This document shows positions 44,568-52,879 of a stretch of DNA of 64,000 nt, piece by piece. The notes beneath the pieces were generated by a model, which did not search any database, was not told the origin of the DNA, and worked only from the letters and a program-made list of their open reading frames with translations. Position 1 is the stretch's first letter. The number at the start of each line of letters is the position of its first letter. The stretch covers positions 1 to 64,000 of the forward strand of contig CANNDC010000014.1 in NCBI GenBank assembly GCA_947503265.1. Reading direction: 5' to 3'. The DNA comes from an uncultured Alteromonadaceae bacterium (GTDB taxonomy: Bacteria > Pseudomonadota > Gammaproteobacteria > Enterobacterales > Alteromonadaceae). The translations under genes were made by a program, and so were the position numbers.

Positions 44568-45988
44568 AAATTAAATCTGAATTACGCAAGGCAATACTCA
44601 ATAGTTTGCTAGGGAAGTACTCTCTTTACATCTTACAACTTGCCTCAATAGCAATATTGGCGAGAATGTTTACCCCTGATGTATTTGGTATTGTTGCGGC
44701 GGCTCAAGTGTTTGTCATGTTTTTCCAGATGTTAGCTACTTCTGGGCTGGCGCCTGCGATTGTGTTTCAAGAAAAAGTATCTGCAGCAATGCGCGATGGA
44801 GTATTTTCATTTAGCTTGATCGTCGGGATCGTATTAGCGCTAGTTTTTGTGCTTATTGCTCAACCTCTTTTTGAGTGGTTTGAATTCAAAGAGGGGCAGG
44901 TGGTATTTTACGTTTTGGCACCTTGTGTTTTGTTTTCTTCACTAGCCATGGTGCCGATGGCATCGCTACAAAAAGATGCCAAATTTCTCATAATCGCTAG
45001 AGCAGAAATTTTTGCAGAGGTTCTTTCTTTAGGCGCTTGTATTGCTGCTAGCTTTTATTGGAGCGATATTTCAGCGTTGGCGCTGAAATTTTTGTTAGTA
45101 CCAATCCTTCGATTTATATTTTATTACTTTTCAAGTGCAAAGACGACAATTGGAATTCCTTCTTTTGGTAAAGAGATCGCTCAAGTCAAGAAACTGTATG
45201 CATACGCCAAATACCAAATATCTTTCAATATTTTAAATTTTCTAGCGAGTAATTTGGATAATATCCTTATCGCGAAATATTTTGGACCCGCGAGTCTGGG
45301 AGTATATGAAAAAACCTATCAAGTCATGCGTTACCCACTGCAACTATTTACTTTTGCTATTACTCCCGCTTTGCAGCCGATTCTAACTAAATATAAACAC
45401 GAACCAAAAATAGTATTTGATGAATATTTTAGCGTGACCTACAAACTGGCGCTAGTTGGTGTGTTTTCTTCAAGTGTTATGTATTGGAATTCACGAGATA
45501 TAATCTTCTTTTTATTTGGGGAACAATGGTTCGATGCGGTGCCCTATCTACAAATCTTAGCTATTTCTATTCCGATACAAATGGTTCTTAGCTCTACCGG
45601 TGGTATATATCAGGCTTTTGGTCAAACAAAAGCGATGTTTTATTGCGGTGCTTTTAGTTCTGTAGTTACATTGATTGCTATTTTTTATGGAGTCTATGAT
45701 GAAAGCATAATTAGCCTTTGCAGAGCCCTAGTAATTGCCTATTGTATTAACTTTATGCAGTGTTTTTATGTTCTCTATAAAACAGTTTTTAAAGGGCAAC
45801 GAAAAGTAAACTTTATTAAGCTTTGCGCTCTGTTAAGCTTAGGGGCGATCAATCTATTTTTCGAACCAATCACCGGAGTTAGTATTCCTACATATCTCGA
45901 TTCGTTCTTGAATATCACCATAACCAGCATCTGCGTGATAATTCCGTTATCAGTCATATTTTTAGCTATGCGAAAAACTAAGTTTTAG
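44564..45988 (+). CDS. Wzx-type lipopolysaccharide/EPS flippase (MOP superfamily)
   Basis: The 474-residue protein has about twelve to fourteen membrane helices. The start LRKAILNSLLGKYSLYILQLASIAILARMFTPDVFGIVAAAQVFVMFFQMLATSGLAPAIV is the polysaccharide biosynthesis (WzxC-like) signature, followed by NILNFLASNLDNILIAKYFGPASLGVYEKTYQVMRYPLQ. It would flip the undecaprenyl-linked repeat unit to the periplasm for the polymerase. The TTG start overlaps the previous stop by 4 bp. With the phosphoglycosyl transferase, Wzy and Wzc it completes a Wzx/Wzy-dependent set. Confidence 0.93.
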   Translation: MKIKSELRKAILNSLLGKYSLYILQLASIAILARMFTPDVFGIVAAAQVFVMFFQMLATSGLAPAIVFQEKVSAAMRDGVFSFSLIVGIVLALVFVLIAQPLFEWFEFKEGQVVFYVLAPCVLFSSLAMVPMASLQKDAKFLIIARAEIFAEVLSLGACIAASFYWSDISALALKFLLVPILRFIFYYFSSAKTTIGIPSFGKEIAQVKKLYAYAKYQISFNILNFLASNLDNILIAKYFGPASLGVYEKTYQVMRYPLQLFTFAITPALQPILTKYKHEPKIVFDEYFSVTYKLALVGVFSSSVMYWNSRDIIFFLFGEQWFDAVPYLQILAISIPIQMVLSSTGGIYQAFGQTKAMFYCGAFSSVVTLIAIFYGVYDESIISLCRALVIAYCINFMQCFYVLYKTVFKGQRKVNFIKLCALLSLGAINLFFEPITGVSIPTYLDSFLNITITSICVIIPLSVIFLAMRKTKF

Positions 45989-45989
45989 A

Positions 45990-47033
45990 GTGCGATTTTT
46001 ACTAGCCATTGCGGTTATATCCTTACAAAGTTGTGTTTCAATATCTGCTCTAAATGACGGCTGCACCGTTTATGTGGAACAAAATCTACACGAAACAAAA
46101 GCCAATCACTTTTCAAATTTTCCAGATGCATTAAGAAGCGTTGAGACAGGCGCTACGGTTTGTTTTAAACAAGGAATATACGAGACAATAAACATTCAGA
46201 ATATTGACGGCGGAAACGATAAAATAACTATCACAGCAATCCCTGGTGACATCGTGACCATTAAAGGTAAAAACTTTCGTGGTAGCGGAGTGAAAATTTC
46301 GAAAAGCAAAAATATTATTATTAGAAACATGGCAATTACTGGTGGTCTATACGGGATTTACGTTAAAAGCTCTTCAAATATTGAGTTAATTGAAAATCGT
46401 ATTTCGAACGTTGGCCAAGAGGGAATAATAATCAAAGCGGGGCCATTTTCAAAAACATATAGAGAGTTTACGATCAAAAACAATAAGATTTCTGACACTG
46501 GCATTACTAACGGTCAGTATGGCGAAGGAATCTATATTGGAGATGGAAAGGGAGAACAAAATGGAACGATTAGTAATGTACGGATTTTTCAAAATACGAT
46601 AGACAACGCCTCAAATGAAGCTATTGATATTAAAGTAAATAGCACTAACATTGAGATTGTCGAAAATATTTTAATCAATACCAATTTGCTGTTTAACGGT
46701 GCTATCACTATCGGAACGGCAAACAGAAAAGGAGTCGACTCCCATATAATTGTCTCGAAGAACTTAATCTATAATGTTAGTAATCGATCAGGTTATAGAC
46801 CAATTGGAATTGCTATAGGTCACGGTAATGTAGAAGTTTCAGAAAACTACATAGTAGATCAGAGCGGCAACTTTGTTGGAATATGTCTATATACAACATT
46901 CGCCAATGAAAGTGCGAATAGAGTTGTGGTAAAAGGAAACAATGTGTTGACACAAGGAAGTAATTTGGTCAAGAATTGCGGCGATGGAGGGACGGGTGTG
47001 AACAAAACTGCCAACCTCCACGTCTTGGATTAG
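45990..47033 (+). CDS. Right-handed beta-helix lipoprotein
   Basis: The 347-residue protein has a lipoprotein signal (ISLQSC, Cys15) and then a parallel beta-helix: repeated rungs such as IIIRNMAITGGLYGIYVKSSSNIELIENRISNVGQEGIIIKAG, FTIKNNKISDTG and NVRIFQNTIDNASNEAIDIKVN. This is the pectate-lyase-like/PbH1 fold found in polysaccharide lyases, epimerases and binding proteins. As the last gene of the EPS operon, it may trim, epimerise or bind the polymer at the outer membrane; the catalytic residues cannot be assigned. The start is GTG one base after the wzx stop. Confidence 0.82.
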   Translation: MRFLLAIAVISLQSCVSISALNDGCTVYVEQNLHETKANHFSNFPDALRSVETGATVCFKQGIYETINIQNIDGGNDKITITAIPGDIVTIKGKNFRGSGVKISKSKNIIIRNMAITGGLYGIYVKSSSNIELIENRISNVGQEGIIIKAGPFSKTYREFTIKNNKISDTGITNGQYGEGIYIGDGKGEQNGTISNVRIFQNTIDNASNEAIDIKVNSTNIEIVENILINTNLLFNGAITIGTANRKGVDSHIIVSKNLIYNVSNRSGYRPIGIAIGHGNVEVSENYIVDQSGNFVGICLYTTFANESANRVVVKGNNVLTQGSNLVKNCGDGGTGVNKTANLHVLD

Positions 47034-47058
47034 TGATTAAATTAGTGATTAAATTAGT
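47029..47058. repeat. Short tandem repeat at the end of the EPS operon
   Basis: ATTAGTGATTAA occurs twice head-to-tail (47029-47040, 47041-47052) and is followed by a partial third copy (47053-47059). The first copy contains the TAG stop codon of the beta-helix gene. It is probably recent slippage. Confidence 0.6.
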
Positions 47059-47149
47059 ATTGGGATGAAGTGTCTAATAATTTTACAATTTAAGTTCTTT
47101 AATGAATAATAATTGGAAAATAATCATATATTTCAAGTATATATAAATG

Positions 47150-47165
47150 TGGCATAGTGTGTGCA
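47150..47165 (+). promoter_or_regulatory. Sigma-54 type promoter before PEP-CTERM gene 1
   Basis: TGGCATAGTGTGTGCA has GG at 47151-47152 and GC at 47163-47164 with ten bases between, close to TGGCAC-N5-TTGCA. The predicted start near 47175 gives a leader of about 67 nt with a GGAATAAG ribosome site before the ATG. Confidence 0.6.
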
Positions 47166-47241
47166 TTATCTTTAGTGGAACAATTTTTTATGCCAAAACG
47201 GTTAGAAAAAGCAGAGTTCTGATGTTTATAAGGAATAAGTA

Positions 47242-47835
47242 ATGAAGAAAATAGCTTCAATTTTTGCAGTATTGACTACGTTGTGTACATTTTCTGCATC
47301 AGCTGCGTATATAGATTTTGATAGTGTTACTGTCGATTCATATGGTGGTGGCCAAGACAAAATCGGAACGGCGACAGCTTCAGGTACAACTTTAAGCCTA
47401 ACAGGTAATGTATGGAAAAGTGTTTCTGGAACTTTTGATGTTACGTCCGACACTCTACTTAAATTCGAGTTCTTCTCGGATGTAGAAGGTGAAATTAGTG
47501 GTATCGGTTTCAACGATAATGCTGGTATCACAGGGACTAGAACATTCCAAATCGCTGGAACTCAGAATTATGGGAACAATACTTTCGATACGTATAATGT
47601 AGGTGACGGTTGGTCAGCATTTACGATTGATGTTGGTAATTTCTATACTGGTTCATTTGACCGTATATTTTTCGTAATGGATGACGATTCTGGCAATCTC
47701 GCTAGTAATGGCGCGTTCAGAAACGTAGAAGTATGTTCAGCGAATGACTGTATGACTACTTCAGCAATTCCAGAGCCTGCAATGGCCGGTTTAATTGCGC
47801 TAGGGTTGTTAGGTTTGCGTCGCAGACTTAAGTAA
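47242..47835 (+). CDS. PEP-CTERM sorting domain protein 1
   Basis: The 197-residue exported protein has a signal peptide (residues 1-21, ending ASAA), a beta-rich body (about 22-170), and a C-terminal PEP-CTERM sorting signal: IPEPAMAGLIALGLLGLRRRLK (PEP motif, membrane helix, Arg cluster). Exosortase is expected to cut it and release or anchor it on the surface; no exosortase gene lies in this window. The body motif NTFDTYNVGDGWSAFTIDVGNFYTGSFD is shared with the next gene. PEP-CTERM proteins typically accompany EPS production, as here. A sigma-54 type promoter lies upstream and a strong terminator downstream, so it is a single-gene unit. Confidence 0.9.
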   Translation: MKKIASIFAVLTTLCTFSASAAYIDFDSVTVDSYGGGQDKIGTATASGTTLSLTGNVWKSVSGTFDVTSDTLLKFEFFSDVEGEISGIGFNDNAGITGTRTFQIAGTQNYGNNTFDTYNVGDGWSAFTIDVGNFYTGSFDRIFFVMDDDSGNLASNGAFRNVEVCSANDCMTTSAIPEPAMAGLIALGLLGLRRRLK

Positions 47836-47852
47836 TTCCTAAGATACTATTT

Positions 47853-47880
47853 AAAAAGCCAGCTATATGCTGGCTTTTTT
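47853..47880 (+). terminator. Intrinsic terminator after PEP-CTERM gene 1
   Basis: GCCAGC (47858-47863) and GCTGGC (47869-47874) flank a TATAT loop, with AAAAA before and TTTTTT after (47875-47880). A textbook rho-independent terminator 18 bp after the stop; the A/T flanks could make it bidirectional. Confidence 0.85.
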
Positions 47881-48037
47881 GTGTTTGTCATTTGTATATT
47901 TTGTTATCCCCATATCAATAATCTTATACCTAATCTTCCTCTTTCTACTATTTACAATTCTTGTGTATATATTACATTCGCAAATCAATAATTTTCTAAA
48001 ATAGCTAAGCAACCCCAGTGTTAGCGCAAGAAATTAG

Positions 48038-48053
48038 CGGCACAATTTATGCA
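48038..48053 (+). promoter_or_regulatory. Sigma-54 type promoter before PEP-CTERM gene 2
   Basis: CGGCACAATTTATGCA has GG at 48039-48040 and GC at 48051-48052 with ten bases between, and keeps GGCAC of the consensus. The predicted start near 48063 leaves about 76 nt to the ATG. Confidence 0.6.
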
Positions 48054-48138
48054 ATCAAAATGTTATGTCTAAATAATAGACAGTTTTTTGACAATGACAT
48101 TCAAAGAGCATTTGTTTCTTTAATCACAAGGTAAGAAA

Positions 48139-48777
48139 ATGAAGAGTATTGCTTTAGTTATTTTATTCGGGTTGATGTCTAGCCTCTCACCAGCAAAGGC
48201 TGCATTTATAAATTTTGAGAACGAATCAATCGTTTCCCACGGTGAAAGGCAAGATAAAATTGGCTCTCTCAATGCCGACAGCACAATGTTGATGTTGACG
48301 GGCAATGTCTGGAAAAGCATTTTTGGGCCATACACGGTCACTTCAAACACATATTTAAATTTTGACTTTGCCTCAAGCGTTGAAGGTGAGATTCACGGTA
48401 TCGGATTTAGCAGAGACAATAATATAGATGGTTACAGAAACTTTGTATTAGCTGGCTCTCAAGATTTCGGAAGGAATGATTTTGATACCTATAATGCAGG
48501 GGATGGTTGGGTTACGTTTGAAATCAATGTTGGTAGTTTTTACAGAGGCAATTACGACTATCTATTTTTTATAAACGACAACGATCTGGAAGGTACACCG
48601 ATTTCAAACTCGAGTTTCAGAGATGTAGAAATATGTGAGCTAGGTGAATGCAGTTTGAGAGTAAACAATAACGGAAGGTCCACTGTAATAAACGAACCTT
48701 CTACTTTCGCTCTACTAGCGGCCTTGCCTATACTTCTTTTTGCAAGACGCTCTAAAAAGCACCGTTTAACTAACTAA
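48139..48777 (+). CDS. PEP-CTERM-like sorting domain protein 2 (paralog)
   Basis: The 212-residue exported protein is a paralog of the product of the preceding gene: QDKIGSLN, LTGNVWKSIFGPYTVTSNTYLNFDF, VEGEIHGIGFS and NDFDTYNAGDGWVTFEINVGSFYRGNYDYLFFINDND align throughout. The signal peptide covers residues 1-22. The C-terminal signal reads NEPSTFALLAALPILLFARRSKKHR, so the first Pro of PEP is Asn, a variation tolerated in alteromonad members. It probably has the same surface or matrix role. It has its own sigma-54 type promoter. Confidence 0.87.
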   Translation: MKSIALVILFGLMSSLSPAKAAFINFENESIVSHGERQDKIGSLNADSTMLMLTGNVWKSIFGPYTVTSNTYLNFDFASSVEGEIHGIGFSRDNNIDGYRNFVLAGSQDFGRNDFDTYNAGDGWVTFEINVGSFYRGNYDYLFFINDNDLEGTPISNSSFRDVEICELGECSLRVNNNGRSTVINEPSTFALLAALPILLFARRSKKHRLTN

Positions 48778-48811
48778 TACAGCTAGTTATAATATCGAGA
48801 GGTTTGGATTC

Positions 48812-49231
48812 TTATCCGGCCTCTTGGTTGTTAATCTTCTTTTCCAACCAAACCCTAGCTTCATTTTCTGAATCGAAAAAGCCATAAATGACGCCGGTTT
48901 CTTCGTATATTTCTGTCCAGAACTTCTTTACGATCAAAGCATATTCAACGTCTACTAGCACAACGGCGGTTGCTGCAAGGTGCATTAGCTTAGCCTGACG
49001 TATGGTCTCTGCTAGTAAACTTTTAGCTTCTGGCGGTACTAGAGGCGTTCCAGACAACAACACCAAGCTAGCCCATGGTTTATGCATTATTTTATCTCGG
49101 TAGGCTTGTACACTTCGTTGATATTGCAACACCATTTCTAGATTGGCTGGGCCTTCTCCTTCTATGACTAAAAGTTGGCCATCTATCGATAAATGGAGTT
49201 GCCCATGAACAGGGAAATGTCGATTGTTCAA
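48812..49231 (-). CDS. Small STAS/SpoIIAA-like protein, function unknown
   Basis: A 139-residue soluble protein with alternating strands and helices (LHLSIDGQLLVIEGEGPANLEMVLQYQRSV, PWASLVLLSGTPLVPPEAKSLLAETIRQAKLMHLAATAVVLVDVEYALIVKKFWTEIYEETG, FFDSENEARVWL). The closing element, in which a segment is followed by F-D-S-x-x-E-A-x-x-W-L, is typical of SpoIIAA-like/STAS-fold proteins of marine bacteria. No signal peptide. It stands alone, 157 bp divergent from the antiporter. Function unknown. Confidence 0.65.
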   Translation of the reverse strand: MNNRHFPVHGQLHLSIDGQLLVIEGEGPANLEMVLQYQRSVQAYRDKIMHKPWASLVLLSGTPLVPPEAKSLLAETIRQAKLMHLAATAVVLVDVEYALIVKKFWTEIYEETGVIYGFFDSENEARVWLEKKINNQEAG

Positions 49232-49387
49232 TTCTAATCCTTATTTGTAATGGCGGCTCCTTGGCCTTAGTTCAGTCTAGCAATTTTTTGCAGACCTTCA
49301 ACTTTTCGTTTTGCAATTTATTCAGCACAAAACTGTTCAATAGATTAAAGTGAATATGTAAGTAGATTTCTGAGGAAAACAACACTA

Positions 49388-50608
49388 ATGGAATCATCAA
49401 TAATTCATACCATCGGTAGCGTGCTTATTTTTGCCGCTATCGGGTCTATTGGTTTGCTTGTTCATCGGCGAGTGAGGTTACCGTTTTCCCTCATCCTGGT
49501 TGTGCTCGGCTTTTTATTGTCTTTGCTTGTTGTTCCTTTAGGTTGGCAAACAGGTATTGAGGCTAGTAATTTTCAAGATGTGATTCTATTTGTTTTATTA
49601 CCGGTTCTCATATTTGAGTCTGCATTCAGTCTGCACGTAAAAATCCTGATGAAGTACTTACCTAACGTGTTAACTCTTGCGACATTGGGGATAGTGCTAT
49701 CCGCTTCGATCATAGCAGTTATCTTATATTACGGAATCGATCATGCTGGGTTTCCATTTATCGCGGCCTTGTTAACCGGTGTGGTGATTTCTGCCACCGA
49801 TCCTGTTGCGGTTGTTGCCCAGCTTAAGCAACTCAAAGCACCAGCAGAATTGAATATATTGATTGAGGGCGAGAGCCTGTTCAATGACGCAACTGCCATT
49901 GTGCTATTTGGCATTGTATTGAGTATCGCTACTGGGTCTGAGTACGCTGGGTTTGGTGCAGCATTCTTAACTTTTTTGAAAGTATTTGTCGGGGGAATCG
50001 TGTTAGGGGCAATTTTAGGTGGTTTTGCTGCTTTAATCGTCAAATGGATTGAACCTAGCATCCCACATTTGATTTTTATTACCCTAGTCCTTGCTTATGG
50101 CAGTCTTTATGTTGGAGAGCATGTATTACACGTCTCCGGTATTGTAGCTGTATTGGTTGCTGCTTTAATTTTTAAACGGTTTGCGTTTAAGCGTATCGAG
50201 CATCACATTTTAGAACTTCATCATGTTTGGGAAACCCTCGCGTTTGTGGCGAATGTATTTGTTTTTATTTTGCTTGGTTTAGTGGTATCAATAAACATGT
50301 TCACTGATATGTATATTGCCATTGGGTTAGCTATAGCCGGTGCTTTTGTTGCAAGGATTGTAGCAGTTTATGTGTCTGTGTTAGTGAACAAATACACCAT
50401 TGGACAAAGTACACCATCAAATTATCCACCGATTATGATTTGGGGTGGGTTACGCGGAGCGGTAACGATCGCCCTCGTGTTATCTTTGCCCACCAGCATT
50501 CCTTACTGGTGGACAATTCAATCAATCGGATTCGGCGTAGTGATATTCTCTTTGGTAGTTCAGGCAACAACGAATCCGCTATTAATGAAAAAAATGCGAA
50601 TTAATTGA
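49388..50608 (+). CDS. CPA1 family sodium/proton antiporter
   Basis: An inner-membrane cation:proton antiporter of the NhaP/CPA1 type (406 residues, about twelve helices). Family motifs: FVLLPVLIFESAFSLHVKIL, GVVISATDPVAVVAQLKQL (TDP unwound helix), EGESLFNDATAIVLFGIVL (ND motif that carries the ion site) and WGGLRGAVTIALVLSLP. It lacks the long cytoplasmic tail of some NhaP members. It likely exports Na+ or K+ and fits a marine lifestyle. Confidence 0.93.
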   Translation: MESSIIHTIGSVLIFAAIGSIGLLVHRRVRLPFSLILVVLGFLLSLLVVPLGWQTGIEASNFQDVILFVLLPVLIFESAFSLHVKILMKYLPNVLTLATLGIVLSASIIAVILYYGIDHAGFPFIAALLTGVVISATDPVAVVAQLKQLKAPAELNILIEGESLFNDATAIVLFGIVLSIATGSEYAGFGAAFLTFLKVFVGGIVLGAILGGFAALIVKWIEPSIPHLIFITLVLAYGSLYVGEHVLHVSGIVAVLVAALIFKRFAFKRIEHHILELHHVWETLAFVANVFVFILLGLVVSINMFTDMYIAIGLAIAGAFVARIVAVYVSVLVNKYTIGQSTPSNYPPIMIWGGLRGAVTIALVLSLPTSIPYWWTIQSIGFGVVIFSLVVQATTNPLLMKKMRIN

Positions 50609-50620
50609 ACCCAAATCAGA

Positions 50621-52039
50621 TTACTTTCGTTCTCTGTAGCCAAAGAATTTATTTTCGACAATTTGTTCAACAACACCTTCGGGCAGTGAGTTTTCCCATT
50701 CTCCGCGCCCGTTAGGAAGTTGTTTTAATACTTCTCTTGAATAGATTGAGAACAACCCGCTATCGCTACATTCTATGCCTGCCAAGAAGCCATTTTCTAT
50801 TAAGTGGCGGTATAAAAATCTAAGGTGGTCTTGTACTTTAACAGACGTGAAATCGTTCAAGTTGCCATGTTCGTCCAGTTCTGGATAGATAAACATATTG
50901 GTATTGTCTGGGAATAACTTGCCAAACCCTTCCAATATGCCGCCTTCGACACCTCTGTAGCTACTTTCATCAAAAATTTGTTTGATGTTTATCATGCCTA
51001 CAACGATACCGATATGTAGTTTTGTATATTGACGGAAATAGGCGCGTAACGAGAAGTAACGTGTGTAATCCGATACCATCACACTGTAACCAAGTGCATT
51101 TAGCAACTGCACGCGAGCAACAATGTCTTGTTCCGGCACTCGATTATCATTTCCCTGAGCATCGTTCAACGATATCTCTGCAATAACAGCGGTATTTTCC
51201 TTACTGACACTATGTATGTCATAAAAAGACTTCTGACCTTGTTCGATCATATCGACATTCAGTTTGGTGACTGGTCTAAATGATCCCCGAATAGTGAGCA
51301 CATTTTTCTTGTAAAGCATCTCTGCTGGGACGGCGACTGAGCCATCAGGATAAAACATGATGGCGCGTGTTTTCCAACTGCGAATCAAATGTAAGTTAAT
51401 TGCGCGGTTGTCGACGTCTTCGAAATATGGACCTTGAAAATCGATAGAGTCGATTTCAATTCGATTCTTTTTCATATTGTCCGTGAGTGAATCAATGACT
51501 TTTTTGGGATCTTCAAAGTAGTAGTATGCGGCGTAAATCAGGTTAACACCGACAACACCAAGTGCTTGTTGTTGTGCTTCAGCATTGTCATCACGCATTC
51601 TCACATGAACAGTGATATTAGACGGTGGAGCACCAGGATACATTTGAATACGGACGCCGCACCATGCGTGGCATTCATTGTCTCTGTTGAAACTTTTTGC
51701 TGCAACGGTCGCAGCATAGGCAAAGTATCGTGATGATTTAGATCGAATACTACCAACCCGATCTACAACCAAATCAAATTCTTGTTCCATCATTGCTGTA
51801 ACACGGGCGCGGCTGACATATCGCCCATCTTCTTGCACACCATAGATGGCATCAGAAAATTTCATGTCGTAAGCAGACATGGTTTTAGCAATGGTTCCAG
51901 CTGCTGCTCCTGCGATGAAAAATTGTCGCGCAGTTTCTTGTCCAGCACCGATTTCTACAATAGTACCGTATTTCTTTTCATCTAGATTAAGCCGTAAAGC
52001 TTTTTGCGAAGTCGTTCGCTCACTAACTTGCTTGTCCAT
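50621..52039 (-). CDS. Conserved protein of unknown function
   Basis: The 472-residue soluble protein begins KALRLNLDEKKYGTIVEIGAGQETARQFFIAGAAAGTIAKTMSAYDMKFSDAIYG, a strongly conserved opening seen in a bacterial family that databases label variously (nicotinate-nucleotide adenylyltransferase or even TonB-dependent receptor). I see no HxGH nucleotidyltransferase motif, no signal peptide and no membrane segment, so I do not accept either label. The GAGQETAR segment recalls a Gly-rich nucleotide-binding turn. A GGGTA-CATA-TACCC hairpin lies in its leader (about 52063-52076). It converges on the antiporter gene, whose stop lies 12 bp away. Confidence 0.7.
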   Translation of the reverse strand: MDKQVSERTTSQKALRLNLDEKKYGTIVEIGAGQETARQFFIAGAAAGTIAKTMSAYDMKFSDAIYGVQEDGRYVSRARVTAMMEQEFDLVVDRVGSIRSKSSRYFAYAATVAAKSFNRDNECHAWCGVRIQMYPGAPPSNITVHVRMRDDNAEAQQQALGVVGVNLIYAAYYYFEDPKKVIDSLTDNMKKNRIEIDSIDFQGPYFEDVDNRAINLHLIRSWKTRAIMFYPDGSVAVPAEMLYKKNVLTIRGSFRPVTKLNVDMIEQGQKSFYDIHSVSKENTAVIAEISLNDAQGNDNRVPEQDIVARVQLLNALGYSVMVSDYTRYFSLRAYFRQYTKLHIGIVVGMINIKQIFDESSYRGVEGGILEGFGKLFPDNTNMFIYPELDEHGNLNDFTSVKVQDHLRFLYRHLIENGFLAGIECSDSGLFSIYSREVLKQLPNGRGEWENSLPEGVVEQIVENKFFGYRERK

Positions 52040-52315
52040 TTAAATTCCTGATAGAAATGAAAGGGTACATATACCCGTAATAGAGAGTTATGGATGAATA
52101 TTAGTGGAAACACAGGAGAGCATAAAGAAAAAAATACGATTTCATTAGGGGAAATTGGCTCGAATTACGCTATTAATAATAAGTAGGCTTGAATAAGCTT
52201 GATATTTGCGCAATAACTGAATGGCAAATGGAGAATTTTGTCCCTTTTTGGGTGAACTTGCCTCATAAATGCAGATTAGAATGTCTTATCAAACACAAAT
52301 GAATTAAATGGAAAT

Positions 52316-52879
52316 ATGACGCACTCCAATGAGTTAACGCAATTGCTAATTAAAATGGGGCAGGGGGACAGTCTAGCCTCCCCCCAGCTTAGCTCGGCAA
52401 TATTATCTGAGCTGCATCGATTGGCACAAATCTACATGAGCAGCGAAGCGACTGGACACACGTTGCAAGCCACGGCGCTGGTCAATGAGGCCTATCTGCG
52501 TTTGGTCGATACCAAAATTAGTTGGCAAGATAGGGCGCATTTTTTCGCGGTAGCAGCAAAACAAATGCGTCGTATTTTGGTCGATCATGCCAGAAGTAAA
52601 ACCGCAGCAAAACGTGGCGGCAAGTCTATTCCTGAATCCTTTGAGGATGCTGTCGTTTATAGTCAAGACAACGTAGAAGAGCTTGTTTATCTAGATGAAT
52701 TACTTAAACAACTTGCAGAGTTTGATGAACGTGCAGCAAGAATGTTTGAAATGCGCTTGTTTGCCGGGCTGTCAAATAATGAAATCGCAGGTTTAGAGAA
52801 ACTTTCTGTTGCTACAGTGGAACGTGAAATGAAAACTGCCAAATCATGGATTCAACACCAGCTTAAAGAGAATAATTGA
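52316..52879 (+). CDS. ECF-type RNA polymerase sigma factor (TIGR02999-like)
   Basis: The 187-residue sigma factor is of the ECF-like group paired with Ser/Thr kinases. Region 2 appears as SSEATGHTLQATALVNEAYLRLVDTKISWQDRAHFFAVAAKQMRRILVDHARSKTAAKRGG (about 41-100), and region 4 as LDELLKQLAEFDERAARMFEMRLFAGLSNNEIAGLEKLSVATVEREMKTAKSWIQ (about 125-182). No anti-sigma gene is adjacent; the kinase gene overlaps its stop by one base, suggesting control by phosphorylation (inference from pairing). Confidence 0.92.
   Translation: MTHSNELTQLLIKMGQGDSLASPQLSSAILSELHRLAQIYMSSEATGHTLQATALVNEAYLRLVDTKISWQDRAHFFAVAAKQMRRILVDHARSKTAAKRGGKSIPESFEDAVVYSQDNVEELVYLDELLKQLAEFDERAARMFEMRLFAGLSNNEIAGLEKLSVATVEREMKTAKSWIQHQLKENN

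Larger units (their letters stand above)
47836..48138. other. 303-bp intergenic region between the PEP-CTERM genes
   Basis: It contains the terminator at 47853-47880 and the sigma-54 like site at 48038-48053, and is otherwise AT-rich with no gene seen. Confidence 0.6.

Noticed and set aside
47029-47058. Tandem 12-mers as a CRISPR or iteron array
   Set aside because: Only two full units without spacers; simple slippage is the better explanation.
50621-52039. TonB-dependent receptor or nicotinate-nucleotide adenylyltransferase annotation
   Set aside because: No signal peptide, plug, barrel strands or HxGH motif visible.
52155-52171. Sigma-54 like TTGGCTCGAATTACGCT before the ECF operon
   Set aside because: GG-N10-GC spacing fits, but the -12 part (ACGC) is poor and it is about 150 bp from the start; such matches arise by chance.
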